Notes: generated from the sequence alone by a model not told the origin. Shown: positions 10,260 through 22,415, counted from the stretch's first letter. The stretch: DNA of 64,000 nucleotides from Hibiscus mutabilis (GCA_019671005.1 CM033752.1:23692969-23756968), one strand, 5' to 3'. Made by a program: numbers and translations.

Positions 10260-11470
10260 AAATTCGTATGATGATTCGTTGGTGTCGCATGTCTAGGACA
10301 TCTTGGATGGTAGCGAAATAGTTTTTTGTTTCTATAGTGAAGTAGTTTTGCGTTTCAAGGGTCGAGTAGTGGTGCTGGAAGATGAGGAGTTAAGGCACAC
10401 TATCTTGACTGAGGTACACTCGAGTCCTTTTGCGATGCATCTGGGGAGTACAAAGATGTATCAGGATTTGAAAAAAGATTATTTTGGGTTGGGTTGAAGA
10501 AAGATGTCGAAGATTTTTTGGCTCGTTGCATGGTTTGTCAACATGTTAAGGCTAATCACCAGTTTCTTTCGGGGTTGTTGTAATCGTTGAAGATACCAGA
10601 ATAGAAATGGAAAAGGGTTACCATGGATTATGTGTCTGTTTTACCTTTAACGTCATCAAAGAAGAATTCGGTTTGGGTGATTGTGGATAGGTTTACAAAG
10701 TGTGCACATTTTCTGGTTGTGCATACGACGTATACTTTGGATAAGCTAGCAGAGATGTACATTATGGAGATTGTGAGGTTGCACGGGGTGCCTAAGTCTA
10801 TTGTATCAGATAGTGATCCGCATTTTACAGCGATGTTTTAGGAATGCTTGCATAGGGCTTTGGGTAAGCGGTTGAATTTCAGTACTTCGTATCATCCTCA
10901 AACGGATGGTCAATCTGAGTGTTATCCAAGTGGTGGAAGATATGTTGCGGTGTTGCATCATAGATTTTCAAGGTTCATGGGAGAAGCAGTTACCTTTAGT
11001 TGAGTTTGCCTATAACAATAGTTATCAAGCCAGTATCCAGATGGCTCCGTACGAGGCTTTGTATGACAGGAAGTGTCGCACGCCACTTTGTTGGGCAGAG
11101 GCAGGGAGAAGTATGTTTCCTTTCCGGATGTGTTAAAAGATGCCAATAAGAAAGTGAAGCTTATAAGTGACCGGTTGAAAGCGGCTTTGGATATGCAAAA
11201 GTCATATGCTGACTTAAAGCGTAGGGACATAAAGTATGTGGTGGGTGATCGCGTGTTTCTAAAAGTTTCACCTTGGAAAAAGGTGATGAGGTTTGGACGG
11301 AAGGGAAAGTTAAGTCCTAGGTTCATTGGGCCATATGAGGTGTTGGTGCGTGTAGGTCCAGTGGCATATAAGTTGAGGTTGCCCGTTGAGTTGGAGAAGA
11401 TACATGATGTTTTCATGTATCGATGCTTCGGAGGTATAATAGAATCCTTCGCATGTTATGCCAGTTGAGG
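10260..11470 (+). pseudogene. Element I integrase
   Basis: The pieces run in order: the end of the linker (YDDSLVSHV at 10267), the HHCC finger (EVHSSPFAMHLGSTKMY, CMVCQH at about 10530), the core with its first Asp (MDYVSVLPL, VIVDRFTKCAHF), second Asp (VPKSIVSDSDPHFT), YHPQTDGQSE with the Glu at about 10915, and the C-terminal GPY/F module (LSPRFIGPYEVLVRVGPVAY). Intact integrase joins cDNA to chromosomal DNA. Stops at about 10580, 10840 and 11135 and frame changes at about 10493 and 11073 break it. Confidence 0.85.
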
Positions 11471-11504
11471 AGATTGAGTTGAATTAGGAATTAACCTTGA
11501 TGAA

Positions 11505-11662
11505 GAGCCAATGAGAATTCTGGATTCAATCAGTAAAGTCCTTCAAGGAAAGGTCATAGAGTTGGTGAATGTGTTGTGGCGGCATTGTAGTGCTGAGGAA
11601 GGCACTTGGGAAAGCAAGGAGGACATGTTAAAACAGTTTCCTCATCTCCTTCCTTCAGGTAA
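11505..11662 (+). pseudogene. Element I chromodomain-like C-terminus
   Basis: The stretch after the integrase translates to SISKVLQGKVIELVNVLWRH, then AEEGTWESKEDMLKQFPHLL. This is the C-terminal chromo-like module of Tekay/Del-type chromoviruses (the usual VLWRN...EATWE...M...YPHLF). In the family it directs integration into heterochromatin. A frame change separates it from integrase here. Confidence 0.75.
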
Positions 11663-11682
11663 ATTTCAAGGATGAAATTTCT

Positions 11683-11697
11683 TAAGAGGAGGGGAGT
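11683..11697 (+). promoter_or_regulatory. Polypurine tract of element I
   Basis: TAAGAGGAGGGGAGT lies immediately 5' of the 3' LTR start TGTAACGCCCG. In the family it primes plus-strand DNA synthesis. Confidence 0.8.
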
Positions 11698-13927
11698 TGT
11701 AACGCCCGAAAATTAGGCCTAGAAGTTAGTCGGATCAAATAGACGGTTTGGGAGAACCGGGATAGGCAATTCGAGATAGTTTTGGGAATTAAATCGTATA
11801 AAATTGTTTTTGGTCAAAATAAAATATGGAAAATGTGGTAAATTACTTAATTGATATATTAAGTATTTGTTAAATTCAATTTTAGGAAATTAATCTAGTT
11901 ATGGGACATTTTGGTCTAGTGACTAAAATGAAAAGTTTGCAAAACTGTTTTTGGTGACTAAATCGAAAAAGGGTCAAAACTTAGAATCTTTAAGGAACTA
12001 TTTGACCAATTATTTTTATCAGATTTCTCTCTTAATTTAGGATATTTTTAAAGTATTTTAATTAGTTTATTAATAAAATAAAATAGGATTTATTAGAAGA
12101 TATTTTAGTTTTACAAAAACACTTTCTCACGTAACAACTTTTCATCCAACTTTTCTCTCAACTTTTCCCAGCAACCAAACTAAGATTTTCACTTCTAAAT
12201 CCTTAGGAATCAATTCTTATTGATTTCTTTTTTGTTTCCTAATTGATTTCTTCAATTCATATTGCTAAATTCATTTGGATTTCAATCAAACATTACCAAT
12301 TAAGGGAGAAATCAACAATTAGAAGGGAATCAAATCCTTTGGCTTTTGGAGACATTGTAAAAGCTTCGGAGGCTTGAACGTGAATCAACAAGTGGGTGAT
12401 TGGTTGTTGGTGAGTGGAATTATGATTTACTGCCTTAGAAAGGTTTGAAAGAAGTTGTGGGAGTTTAGATTAAGTTTGAAACACTTATCTAAGCTCGGAA
12501 GTAAGTATCGGTTGAGCTCTCTCTCATTTTCAGCTTTGGAAAAATACAATCTCATGCACATGTTTATAGATTTGAGCACTTACTGTTATATGCATGTTTT
12601 TAAATCAAAAGATGTTGCAAATTGATTGTTCATGATGAGCTTTGTGTAAAGCAAATGGTTTATGAAAGCATGTGGATGTTGCTTGAATACATTTTGAGAT
12701 GTATTGATAGAAATGGTTTGAGTTAATGCATATGTAAAAAAATAAGTTAATGTGATTTAAATGAGTATATTGGCTAGTGGTTGAGGTAAAAATGTAATCG
12801 GATATAGTTGGCATGCGATAGGATTGTTAATGCACTATAAAAAGTTGCCTCATGTGTGTCAAGGGGTTGTAAGTGTACCGTTGACTCCACCATGAGAACT
12901 GCAGCGGTTGAGGTGGGTAAAGGTTCCGTTTTCTCCCACTGGTGGATTTATACATCCAAACCATTGAGGTGGGTAAAGGTTCCATTACTCCAGTTTGAAC
13001 CTTAGAGGTGGGCAAGTTTGTCGTTATTCCAGTTGATGTATGTATGTGAAGTGGTTGTGGTAACCACTTGTGAATCCGTGTATTCGATGTGTTTTTGTAA
13101 GTTGGAAGGAACTTGTTTTGAGTCAATTGAAAGCCAATATACTAATTGATGTATCATGTGAAATGGATTATATTTGTATAATGTGGATTATACATGTGAG
13201 ATCTTTAAGCTTGTTATGTAGAGACTTTGGCAATTGAAGCTTAAATTGAGGTAGAGATGAATCCATGATACATGTGTTGTAAATGATTTTAAATGTGCAT
13301 TTGAAAGAGATTGTTGAAGCATGAGATGATTTTTCAATGAACAAGTAGATTTGGTTTGAATTAAAATGGTTTTACATTTCATTGATGAGTGTTTTAGCAA
13401 ATCCCTCAGTAAGCTTATAGCTTACACTCTCTTTTCTCATCAATACAGAGAAATAGGCCACTCGGACAACAAGGGTGCAAGGAAGGATCCAAGCGTGGTT
13501 AATTTTCAAAGTATGGTTTAAAATAGACTAAGTAGTAATAAAAGACAATGTGACCAAGAAGTGTTTGGGAGGTTTATTTTGAGGACTCCCTATTGTATAA
13601 GTTTGATATGATGTTTTAGATTTGTAAGAAGTATAAACTTTGGTTTTGAGGGGTTTGGGAACAATATGCATGCTTGGGTATAGATCATGCCTATAGGGAA
13701 GTGTCTTGAGTATGCCATGTTGTGATTGATGCTCTACCATGCTGTCATGATTGAGAATTTGATATTTGTGAAGTTTTATGATGTTTAGATGATGTTTGGA
13801 GTATGTTAGATTGAGCCAAAGTGTCATATGTTGGACCAAGAGGTTAATACAGATTTGTCCGTACCGATATGGGTCCTTAGGGATCGGTACGCGGGGACCT
13901 GTCTCGGTTCAATCTAGGGAAAATAGC
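11698..13927 (+). repeat. 3' LTR of element I, first part
   Basis: The sequence aligns with 3604-5769 of the 5' LTR and then stops at the insertion of element II. It has about three copies of a GAGGTGGGTAAAGGTTCC-type unit at 12913-13042 where the 5' LTR has one. The last five bases, ATAGC, are the target duplication of element II. Confidence 0.9.
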
Positions 13928-15420
13928 TGTTAAGTGTTCAAAAGTACTATTTTTATTACCCTTTTTATTCATATTATTGCTAGAGTTAGGCTCATATTAG
14001 TTGGATTATTAGTCATTCATGCATGTTTGCATTATTTCCTTGGTGGACAAGCGTGATTTCATATTTTGCTTAATTTTGTGGAAAAAGACACTGGTTTGGT
14101 GTATTTTGTGTGTGTGTGTGCAGAATCACTGGCCAAAGCAAGGCTGGAACCAGTTGCCAGGGCAATGCATGAAGGAGATGTCGAGCTAGTTGCCAGGGCA
14201 ATGCATGAAGGAGATGTCGAGCTAGTTGCCAGGGCAATTTTCGATAAGGGATAAGATGATATGGTAGTTGAAATTGATGACTAGATAAGCCCAAGATAAC
14301 ATGGAGCAAAGTTAAATCCCAAAGAAGTTTGATTTCCATGAAGAGGTTAAAGAGAAATTAAAACCCAAGAAGATAGGAGAAGTTCTAGAAGGAATTTAAA
14401 TATAATAAAGAATTACATTCTTTAAAGATATTTAATTCCAACTTAACTTCCTCCTAAAAAATGACTTTGACCTAGCCCTATAAATTGTGGACCAAGCCGT
14501 CAACTCCATAGGGGAGAGAAAAGAGAAATTTCGACAAAGAGAGGAAGGAGATTTCGACAAGAGCAAGGAGAGATTTCGACAAGGCTTCAACCATTCTTCA
14601 TCTTTTTCTTTCTTGTTCAATTAGGTTTATACTAGGAATTCTTTGTCTTGTGTTTCTTTGGAACCTAGCCATGAACTAAATCTATTTGGCTAAGGTTATT
14701 GTGTTTTGTGGTTGTGAGAAACAATTGGATTTTGTTTAGGTCATAGGAGTTTGCACTTTCAATACAAGGTTTACTCATTCTTGGTTCTTATTCTTGTTTG
14801 CGAGTGAATTGGGAAAGGATCTCGTAACTTCATCTATTTATCTAATATCGGGAGAGTTAGATTCAAGAAACGAAAGAGTATGGTCTTTATTCAATCTATT
14901 GATGGTGAAGATTAATCAGCTTAAAAATAAGTTGAGGATTTCAATGGCTAAGAGGAGCGCAAGATTGATTGTTGTTCACCCTTGATTCACACAGGGATGT
15001 ATTGTCAAGGCATGCACAATTAGCTAGAGTTTCAACTTAGGGATAAGAAGAAGCCTTTGAAAAATGCTCCGCCGAACCTTGAAGCTGCCGCCCAGCCGCC
15101 CAAACAGTTGCCCAACCAGTTGCCCAGGCAACCGTCGATTAGTTGCCAAGGCATCCCCGCTGAGCAAGTTGCCATGACAACTGAGTTCCCTTGCACTCTT
15201 TTACCAAGACGAACCAATCGGCTATCACACCTCAACTCACGATAACTTTGCCTATTCTTTCTCATTTGATTACATCTTCTTTTACTTATTTGCTTTCTAG
15301 TTTAGTTGTTAGTTAAAACTCCTACAATCACCTACTTGTGTTTTTACTTTTTACAGTGCAAGAGATTAGATTCTTGACGTGTACACTTGCACAATTGCGG
15401 AGCACTTATTACGCAAAACA
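13928..15420 (+). repeat. 5' LTR of element II
   Basis: A 1,493-bp LTR. It has a promoter-like CTATAAATT at 14478-14486 and a 36-bp tandem duplication starting with GTTGCCAGGGCA (14153-14188, 14189-14224; a third GTTGCC start at 14225). The 3' LTR has a single copy and also a segment (CACCAATCCCTGTGGAGACA) that this LTR lacks near its end. Confidence 0.9.
14153..14236 (+). repeat. 36-bp tandem repeat in 5' LTR of element II
   Basis: Two full 36-bp units and the start of a third, each beginning GTTGCCAGGGCAA and containing GAAGGAGATGTCGAGCTA. The 3' LTR (from about 23502) and both LTRs of element III have only one unit, so the duplication is specific to this LTR. Confidence 0.85.
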
Positions 15421-15426
15421 AGTTTT

Positions 15427-15444
15427 TGGCGCCGTTGCCGGGGA
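15427..15444 (+). promoter_or_regulatory. Primer binding site of element II
   Basis: TGGCGCCGTTGCCGGGGA begins 6 bases after the LTR end. This is the widely shared Athila/Tat primer site, usually attributed to tRNA-Asp. Confidence 0.85.
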
Positions 15445-15537
15445 TTGGCAATAGCAACTTTGTTTTTATTTTCTTGCACTTTTTATCTTTTGATTAACAT
15501 TCAAAGGGTTAACAAACTTTGGTTTTGCATTGGTATA

Positions 15538-16200
15538 TGACCAGGGCGAGACCAATTACACCAGAATATCCCTTTGATACAGAAATCAAACGAACCTTGC
15601 AAAGACTTAGACGAAAGTTAGAAGTAGCAATGGCTAATCAAGATGGCAATATGAATCAAGATGTTCCAGCTTGAGGAGGAGTGATTCTTGCACGAAACAA
15701 AACTATTTGAGACTATCTTGAAGAAGATCTTGAAGGACTCAACCCAGGATTGAAGCCGACCACTTTGAGTTGAAACCGGTGATGTTCAATATGATCAACA
15801 TAATTGGTCAATTTGGCAGCTCAGCAACTGAAGATGCACAACAGCATATTAAATCTTTCCTCGAGATTTGCAACTCATTCAAAATACAAGGAGTCACCCC
15901 GATGTTTTACGACTGAGATTATTCCCCTATGCATTGAAGGATAGGGCGAAAGCATGGTTGAATAGTATTCGTGCCGGATCAATAGGATCTTGGACCGATC
16001 TTTGTCGTGATTTCCTTGCTCGATTTAATCCTACAAATTTGACTGATAGGCTTCGTAACGACATTACTTCTTTTCGGCAGGTAGATGATGAATCCATGTA
16101 CGAGGCTTGGGAGCGATATAGAGAACTTCTACACAAATGCCCCTACACGGATTCCCAGTGTGGACACAAGTAACGCTGTGAATACACCAACGATAGGCAC
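15538..16200 (+). pseudogene. Element II gag, truncated and frameshifted
   Basis: The ATG at 15538 opens MTRARPITPEYPFDTEIKRT, the family's Gag start, which hits a stop at 15672. The capsid-like part follows in other frames: FNMINIIGQFGSSATEDAQQ, then LRLRLFPYALKDRAKAWLNS, LARFNPTNLTDRLR and YEAWERYRELLHKCP. Compared with element III the region after about 16170 is missing: the zinc knuckle and much of the C-terminal linker are deleted, and the sequence jumps to the ATP/ASA-type linker before protease. It cannot make a working Gag. Confidence 0.85.
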
Positions 16201-16227
16201 GCCACGGCAACCCCAGTTGACGATGCG

Positions 16228-17223
16228 TTGGCAACTCCAGTTCCCTCGGCAATGCCATTAATCAGGTTCCATACCAATGAAAGGATCAAAGATATCCGAC
16301 TTCCACCACCATTCCCACAGAGGTTGAAGCGACAAAAGCAAGAATATCAATTCAAGAAGTTTCTTGATATCCTAAAACAAGTCCACATCAACTTGCCATT
16401 GGTTGAAGCAATTGAACAAATGCCGAACTATGCCAAGTTTCTTAAAGACATTGTGTCCAAGAGAACAAGCCTATGAGAGTTTGAAACAGTTGCCGCAACA
16501 GAGGGATGCATGGCCATGTTGCACAATCGCATGCCACCCAAGTTGAAGGATCCCGAAAGTTTCTCAATACCTTGTTCCATCATAAACCACTATGTCGGGA
16601 AAGCATTATGTGACCTTGGAGCAAGCATAAACTTGATGCCTAAATTGGTTTTCCAGAAACTAGAAATCGGGAAGGCAAGACCTACAACAGTTATGCTACA
16701 GTTAGCTGACAGATCCTATGTGCATCCAGAGGGAAAAATTGAAGACATATTGGTAAAAGTTGATAAATTTATTTTTCTCGCTGACTTTATTGTTTTGGAT
16801 TGTGAAGCAGATGAACATGCACCTATCATTCTCGGGAGACCCTTCCTAGCAGTAGGGAGAACCTTGATCGATGTTGAAAAGGGAGAACTCACAATGAGGG
16901 TGAATGACCAGCAAGTTAAACTAAATGTGTTCCAAACACTAAGGCATACCGATGATCCGGAAGAATTCCAACTTATTCATGCCACGGTAGAGTTTAACTT
17001 CGACGAGGAATTTAGTTGCCTTAGCAACTACATTGCCAATCAAGAGGAACCTGATGAGTATGAAGAACCGATTGATGAGGAACAACAAGAAAAGGTAAAT
17101 TGGTTAGTCAATCGACTAGGTACATACTTTGAACCACTGGATTACTCAGGTAAGGAAGGTAAACTCGAAAAGCCCTTCATTGAACAACCACCGATTCTTG
17201 AGTTGAAACAATTACCAGGGTAA
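16228..17223 (+). pseudogene. Element II protease region
   Basis: After the pre-protease segment (KFLDILKQVHINLPLVEAIE, a stop at 16474-16476) a 237-codon stretch carries the Athila/Tat retropepsin: KALCDLGASINLMPKLVFQK with the catalytic Asp in DLGAS, then HAPIILGRPFL (the ILGRPF flap-side motif). An acidic linker (EEPDEYEEPIDEEQQE) leads towards RT. The active-site residues are intact; the preceding stop separates it from Gag. Confidence 0.85.
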
Positions 17224-18280
17224 CTAAAATATGCTTACTTAGGAACTGATAATACATTGCCCGTAATTATTTCCTCTAAGTTACAACCTGAGCAGGAAAA
17301 AAAGTTGATCAAAATGTTGATGCTACACAAGAAGGCAATAGGGTGGATAATTGCCGACTTGAAGGGAATTAGCCCGACAGTGTGCATGCACAAGATTTTT
17401 TTGGAAAATGATCACAAACCTTCGATTGAGGCCAGAGGAGACTGAATCATGCCATGAAAGGGGTTGTAATGAAAGAAATCATCAAGTGGCTTGACGCCGA
17501 CATCATATACCCTATCTCTGATAGTACATGAGTAAGTTCGGTACAATGTGTACCGAAAAATGGAGGTATAACGGTGGTAAGTAATGAAAACAATGAACTC
17601 ATTCCAACCAGGACTATGACCGGTTGGAGGGTTTATATGGATTATCGAAAGCTAAACAAGGCCACTAGGAAAGATCACTTCCCATTACCCTTTATTGATC
17701 AAATGCTTGACCGTCTTGCAGGTAAATCCTTTTATTGTTTTCTTGATGGTTATTCAGGTTACAATCAAATTGACATAGCACCAGAAGATCAAGAAAAGAA
17801 AACCTTCACATGCCCATATGGTACTTATGCTTTCCGAAGAATGTTGTTCGGATTGTGTAATGCCCCGGCAACCTTCTAAAGATGCATGATGGCACTCTTT
17901 TCAGACATGGTCGAAGACTTCCTTGAGATCTTCATGGATGATTTTTCCATTTTTGGTAATGACTTCGACAGTTGCCTCGGCAATTTAGAGAAGGTGTTGG
18001 CAAGATATGAAGAAACCGATTTAGTCCTTAATTGGGAGAAGTGCCATTTTATGGTAGATGAAGGAATAGTGCTCAGCCACAAGATTTCATCCAAGGGAAT
18101 TGAAGTAGACAAAGCCAAGGTGGACGTGATCGAGAGATTACCCCCACCAAGTTCAGTTAAAGGAATCCGAAGCTTTCTTGGACATGCAGGTTTTTACAGG
18201 AGGTTCATTCATAATTTTTCTAAAATTACTAAACCCTTGTGCAATTTGCTTGAATAGGATAAAGTCTTCAATTTTGATGA
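17224..18280 (+). pseudogene. Element II reverse transcriptase
   Basis: The RT blocks are VYMDYRKLNKATRKDHFPLP, FLDGYSGYNQIDIAPEDQEK, FGLCNAPATF and EIFMDDFSIFG (active-site Asp pair intact), followed by the GHAGFYRRFIHNFSKITKPL thumb. There are stops at 17221-17223, 17442, 17530 and 17877 and one after NLLE at 18255. The element III copy has none of these RT stops, so they are specific to this copy. Confidence 0.9.
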
Positions 18281-18289
18281 TTCTTGTGC

Positions 18290-18725
18290 CCAAGCATTCA
18301 AAACCCTAAAGGAAAAGCTTGCATCGGCACCCATTGTCGTTCCACCCGATTGCACGCTACCTTTTGAGCTCATGTGTGATGCAAGTGATTTCGCGGTAGG
18401 AGCAATCCTAGGCCAACGCACAGGTAAGACCTTTCATGTGATATACTACGCTAGTAAAACTCTTAATAGTGCTCAAGTGAATTACACAACAACGGAGAAA
18501 GAGTTACTAGCCGTAGTTTTCACATTTGACAAGTGTCGATTCTATTTGATTGGTACAAAGGTAATTGTTCATACGGACCATTCAACAATTAAGTATCTAT
18601 TTGCTAAAAAGGATACCAAACCTCGTTTGATTCGTTGGATATTGCTTTTACAAGAGTTTGATATTGAAATTAAGGACATGAAAGGAATAGAAAATCAAGT
18701 GGTCGATCACTTATCACTCTTATAA
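18290..18725 (+). pseudogene. Element II RNase H
   Basis: Visible blocks are ELMCDASDFAVGAILGQRTG (first Asp), NYTTTEKELLAVVFTF (Glu), VHTDHSTIKYL (Asp) and the end IENQVVDHLSLL. A stop at 18723-18725 separates it from the repeat linker and integrase; element III reads through with Arg-Leu-Glu at this place. All three acidic residues are present. Confidence 0.85.
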
Positions 18726-18779
18726 CACAATAGGGAGGAGGACGCGGATTTAGGGATATGTGATGCATTCCCAGATGAG

Positions 18780-19098
18780 CAACTCTTAATTGCCTTGGCA
18801 ACCATGGACGCGTATGCCTCGGCAACCCCTGACGCCTCGGCAACCATGGATGCACATGCTTCAGCAACCCTCGACGCCTCAGCAACTCTTGACGTGCATG
18901 CCTCGGAAACTCTTGACGCGCACGCCTCGGCAACTCCAGACGCGTATGCCTTGGCAACCATTGATTCGCACGTCTCGGCAACCATGGAAGCTTATGCCTC
19001 GACAACCATGGTCATGCATGCCACGGCAACTCTAGACGCGCACGCCTTGGCAACCATGGAAGCAGTTGCCACGGCAACACATGCCTCGGCAATACCCT
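18780..19098 (+). repeat. Octapeptide-encoding repeat linker between RNase H and integrase (element II)
   Basis: About 13 in-frame units of six or eight codons of the form A-S-A-T-(M/L/P)-D-A-H, from GCCTCGGCAACCATGGACGC-type DNA. The order is RNase H, repeat linker, integrase finger (starting IPWYADLVNFL). Element III has about nine units at the same position. The nucleotide core GCCTCGGCAAC is also a half of the GTTGCC-NN-GGCAAC palindrome seen elsewhere in the family; a full 14-bp copy lies at 19065-19078. Confidence 0.85.
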
Positions 19099-20341
19099 GG
19101 TACGCGGATTTAGTTAATTTCCTTGTTTGTGGTATTTTACCTTATGGTCTTACTCACCAAGGGAAGAAGCGATTCCGCCATGATGCTAAGCATTACTTTT
19201 GGGACGAGCCTCTTTTTCTTAAACAATGTGCAGATCAGGTTATACGCCGATGTGTCCCTGAAGAGGAGCAGCAGAATGTGCTCCGGTAATGCCATTCTTC
19301 ACCCTATGGAGGACACGTATCGCGGCCAAAGTTTTGCAATTCGGCTTGTATTGGTCAATACTATACAAAGATGCCCAAGAGTTTTACAAGTAATGTGATC
19401 ATTTTCCAGAGGATGGGCAATATCTCTAGACGACATGAGATGCCGCTCCAAAACATCGTCGAGGTGGAACTGTTCGATGTATGGGGGATCGATTTTATGG
19501 GATCTTTCCCATCTTTATTCGGCAACCTCTACAGTCTACTTGCCATTGACTACGTGTCTAAATGGGTTGAGGCAGCTGCAGTTCCCACCAACGATTCTAA
19601 GACCATGCAACGATTCTTGCAGAAAAACATATTTACACGGTTTGGGATGCCGAGAGCAATTATCAGTGATGAAGGCAAGCACTTCGACAACAAACTCATC
19701 GCCAAGATGTTACAACGCTTTGGTATATCTCACAATATTTCCACGGCATATCACCCACAAGCCAATGGGCAAGCAGAAATTTCCAACCGGGAATTGAAGG
19801 GTATACTTGAGAAAGTTGTAAATCCCTCTAGGAAGGATTGGTTAGTAAGACTAGATGACGCACTTTGGGCATATCGCACTGCATTCAAAACACCCTTAGG
19901 TATGTCTCCCTTCCGACTTGTCTATAGAAAAACATGCCATCTACTGGTGGAAATCGAACACAAGGCATATAGGGCTATCAAGATCGTGAATATGGATTGG
20001 GAAAGTGCCGGACAAAAGCGTTTGTTGGACCTCAACGAGATAGAAGAATTATGTGCACTCGCCTATAACAATGCACGAATCGACAAGAAACTATTTCCGC
20101 GGCAATTCATGCCAGGGCAACTAGTTCTTTTATTCAATTCTCGACTGAAACTTTTCTCGGGAAAACTGAAATCAAGATGGTCGGGACCATTCGAAGTTGT
20201 CAAACCATTCTCCCATGGTGTCGTGATAATCAAGTCCATCACTGACGAACATGAATTCAAAGTTAACGGACAAAGATTGAAGCACTACAACGGTGCCCAT
20301 GTGGAATGTAACAAAGAAGTGGTCACCTTAGGAGATGCATG
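19080..20341 (+). pseudogene. Element II integrase
   Basis: The start (WYADLVNFLVCGILPYGLTH) leads to the histidine pair of the finger (CHSSPYGGH) after a stop at 19287-19289. The Cys pair is lost to a frameshift and small deletions around 19315-19400. The 323-codon stretch from 19371 has the core: FDVWGIDFMGSFP (Asp), AIISDEGKHFDNK (Asp) and YHPQANGQAEISNRELKGIL (Glu). Its C-terminal GPF module reads SRWSGPFEVVKPFS, ending at the TGA at 20340-20342. The core triad is intact but the finger is not, so function is unlikely. Confidence 0.88.
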
Positions 20342-20342
20342 A

Positions 20343-20949
20343 GCATGCTCTCCTTTCGATATTTTCTTTTTCTTTTTCTTTTTCTTTTTTTTGAACTATT
20401 TTTTATTATTATTTATTATTTTCGACTATTTTTCTTTTTAGGATAGATTTATTTATTTTCTTTAAGATTAAAACTACATCTTTCTTTCATATTTATCTAA
20501 TTGTTTTTAAAATTTTAAGTTTAAGAATTTCTTTGCACATCTTTTTTTATTTTCTTTTATTAGTTTATCTTTAATTTTAATCCTTATTTTATTTGTTTTT
20601 AATTGTAGGGAAAGAGTTCAAGATAAAGAGGAATTTTGATTCAAGAATGAAACTTCTTCAACATTGAAATTAATGGGCTGAATCTAAGGCTTATATTAAG
20701 CCTCCAATTTACCCTAAATAAACCCTACATAACCGGCCAAAACCTTCCCCTTTCCCAAATACCCTAGCCGTCCCCTACCCTTAAATCGAAACCCTTGTTT
20801 TCTTTATTCCAAAATTACTCCCACCCACCATATTTACTACCTATCTTTTCTATTTAACCCATCACCCTTAACTTCCAAGAAACCTATTCCTACTTTTCAT
20901 CTTGCAACTCTTTAGTGTCTTTTGCATTCTTTTCTTTGTTTTTTCCCAA
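20343..20949 (+). other. Spacer between pol and extra ORF of element II
   Basis: T-rich, pyrimidine-biased non-coding DNA (runs of TTTTC and TTTATT), then C-rich sequence just before the extra ORF. No gene is recognised. Confidence 0.5.
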
Positions 20950-20969
20950 ACTCACAACCAAGATCATCC

Positions 20970-22415
20970 ATGGCTTCCAAAATCAAATTTTTGGTTCACC
21001 CAAGTTCCTCTAAAGAACCAAGATACAAGAAGTTTGCTACACTGGTGGTTCAAGAAAGATTTCACTCCAAGCTTGAAAGCCGGAAGATTTGCGAAGAAGA
21101 AGGCTTTGAATACTCCAACTCTCGTCAAGATTTCGGCCTTGAACCATTCATCTTCGAAAGGATTGCACATCAAAAGTGGCAAATCTTTTGCCATCAATCG
21201 GAACCGGGTAACATCTCATGGGTAAGAGAATTCTATGCTCACTCACCTAACCCGGATAATCCTTATGTTTTTGTTCGTGAAAAGGCTATACTCATAAGCC
21301 CCGAAAACATCAACACCTTTTACGGGCTCTACATTGAGAAGGACGAGCATCAAGCCTTTGTTGATCAACTCACGCCCAAGCAACTCGACAAGGGGCTTCA
21401 AGAACTCACTCTACCGAGAACTTAATGGAACGACGGTAAATACAAGGGCACGATAAATCGCCTTCGGCTTAAACCCGAGGCAAAATTATGGAATAAGTTT
21501 GTTAAAACTTCTCTAATGCCCACAACACACAATACCACCATTGATACACCTCGTCTTTTGCTCATACATTCTATCTTGCATAATCGCATCATTAACATTG
21601 GAAAAATTATTTATGATGAGATTTTTGTATGTAGCACAAAAGACAAGGGTTCTCTTCTCTTCCCTTGCTTAATTTCCAATCTTTGCAAGGAGATGCATGT
21701 CCCAAGTGAGTCCATTGATGAAAAGGCCCTAACAAAGTCCGGTTGGAATCAAGCACAAATCTGAAAGCTAATGGGAGAGGCACCGGTAAAATCCCCAACG
21801 CCTTCAATTGTCGTGGCAACTCCTGTCGCCTCGGCAACTCCTAATGCTCAAGCGACTAATGCTCGAGCAACTCGGACAGCAACCCTGGGACAACTTGAAG
21901 CACTATTACAACCGTTGGCGAACCGCCTTAAGCAAATTGAAGACTGAAAATTAATGTTCATGCGGTACATGAAGGATCACAACAATGCCATCACCCAAGT
22001 CATCTTGGAAAAGTACCCGGAGAGCCGCGTGTCGCTCCCCATCATTCCTGCCGAAATCCTTGCCATGGCAACCAACACTGAAGATGCCGCGACAACCAAA
22101 GCTAAAGACGCCCCAGCAACCACTGCAAAAACCAAAGGTAAAACACCTATGCCCGAATCAACTCGTACTAAATCATTGTCTGATTTTTCAGATTCGCACA
22201 AGTCCTCCATTGCACCAACAAAGACCGCACCAATCGAATCCACCAAGCCCAAGCGAAAAGCCAATGACATTGATGAAGAGGACGATGAGGACAACCCCGA
22301 ACGAGGATCGATTCCACCATCGGCAACAAGGAAGCAACCACCGCGTTCAACCAAAAGAATCAAGACACTGACCAAAAGGAAACTAATCATCCATGACGAC
22401 AAACTCTCAGAGTAA
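20970..22415 (+). pseudogene. Element II extra 3' ORF (putative plant transposon protein type), broken
   Basis: Starts MASKIKFLVHPSSSKEP at 20970 (chosen over the upstream ATG at 20922 because family-like sequence starts here). It shows RHQ-type WVREFYAHSPNPDN, VFVREKAILISPENINTFYG, then after stops SLLFPCLISNLCKEM and LEALLQPLANRLKQIE, and ends in a basic/acidic tail (STKPKRKANDIDEEDDED, TKRIKTLTKRK) that looks like nuclear-localisation signals. The REFYA...VRGK...S...IN.FYGL pattern resembles the 'putative plant transposon protein' domain. No membrane segment is visible, so an envelope role is not supported. Stops at about 21423, 21762 and 21944 break it. Element III lacks most of it. Confidence 0.6.

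Noticed and set aside
18670..19035. Long open frames on both strands across the RNase H-integrase linker
   Set aside because: They are alternative readings of the octapeptide repeat DNA; only the frame joining RNase H to integrase has domain support.
20970..22415. Envelope gene of a plant retrovirus-like element
   Set aside because: No signal peptide or membrane segment is visible, and the tail is basic and nuclear-signal-like.
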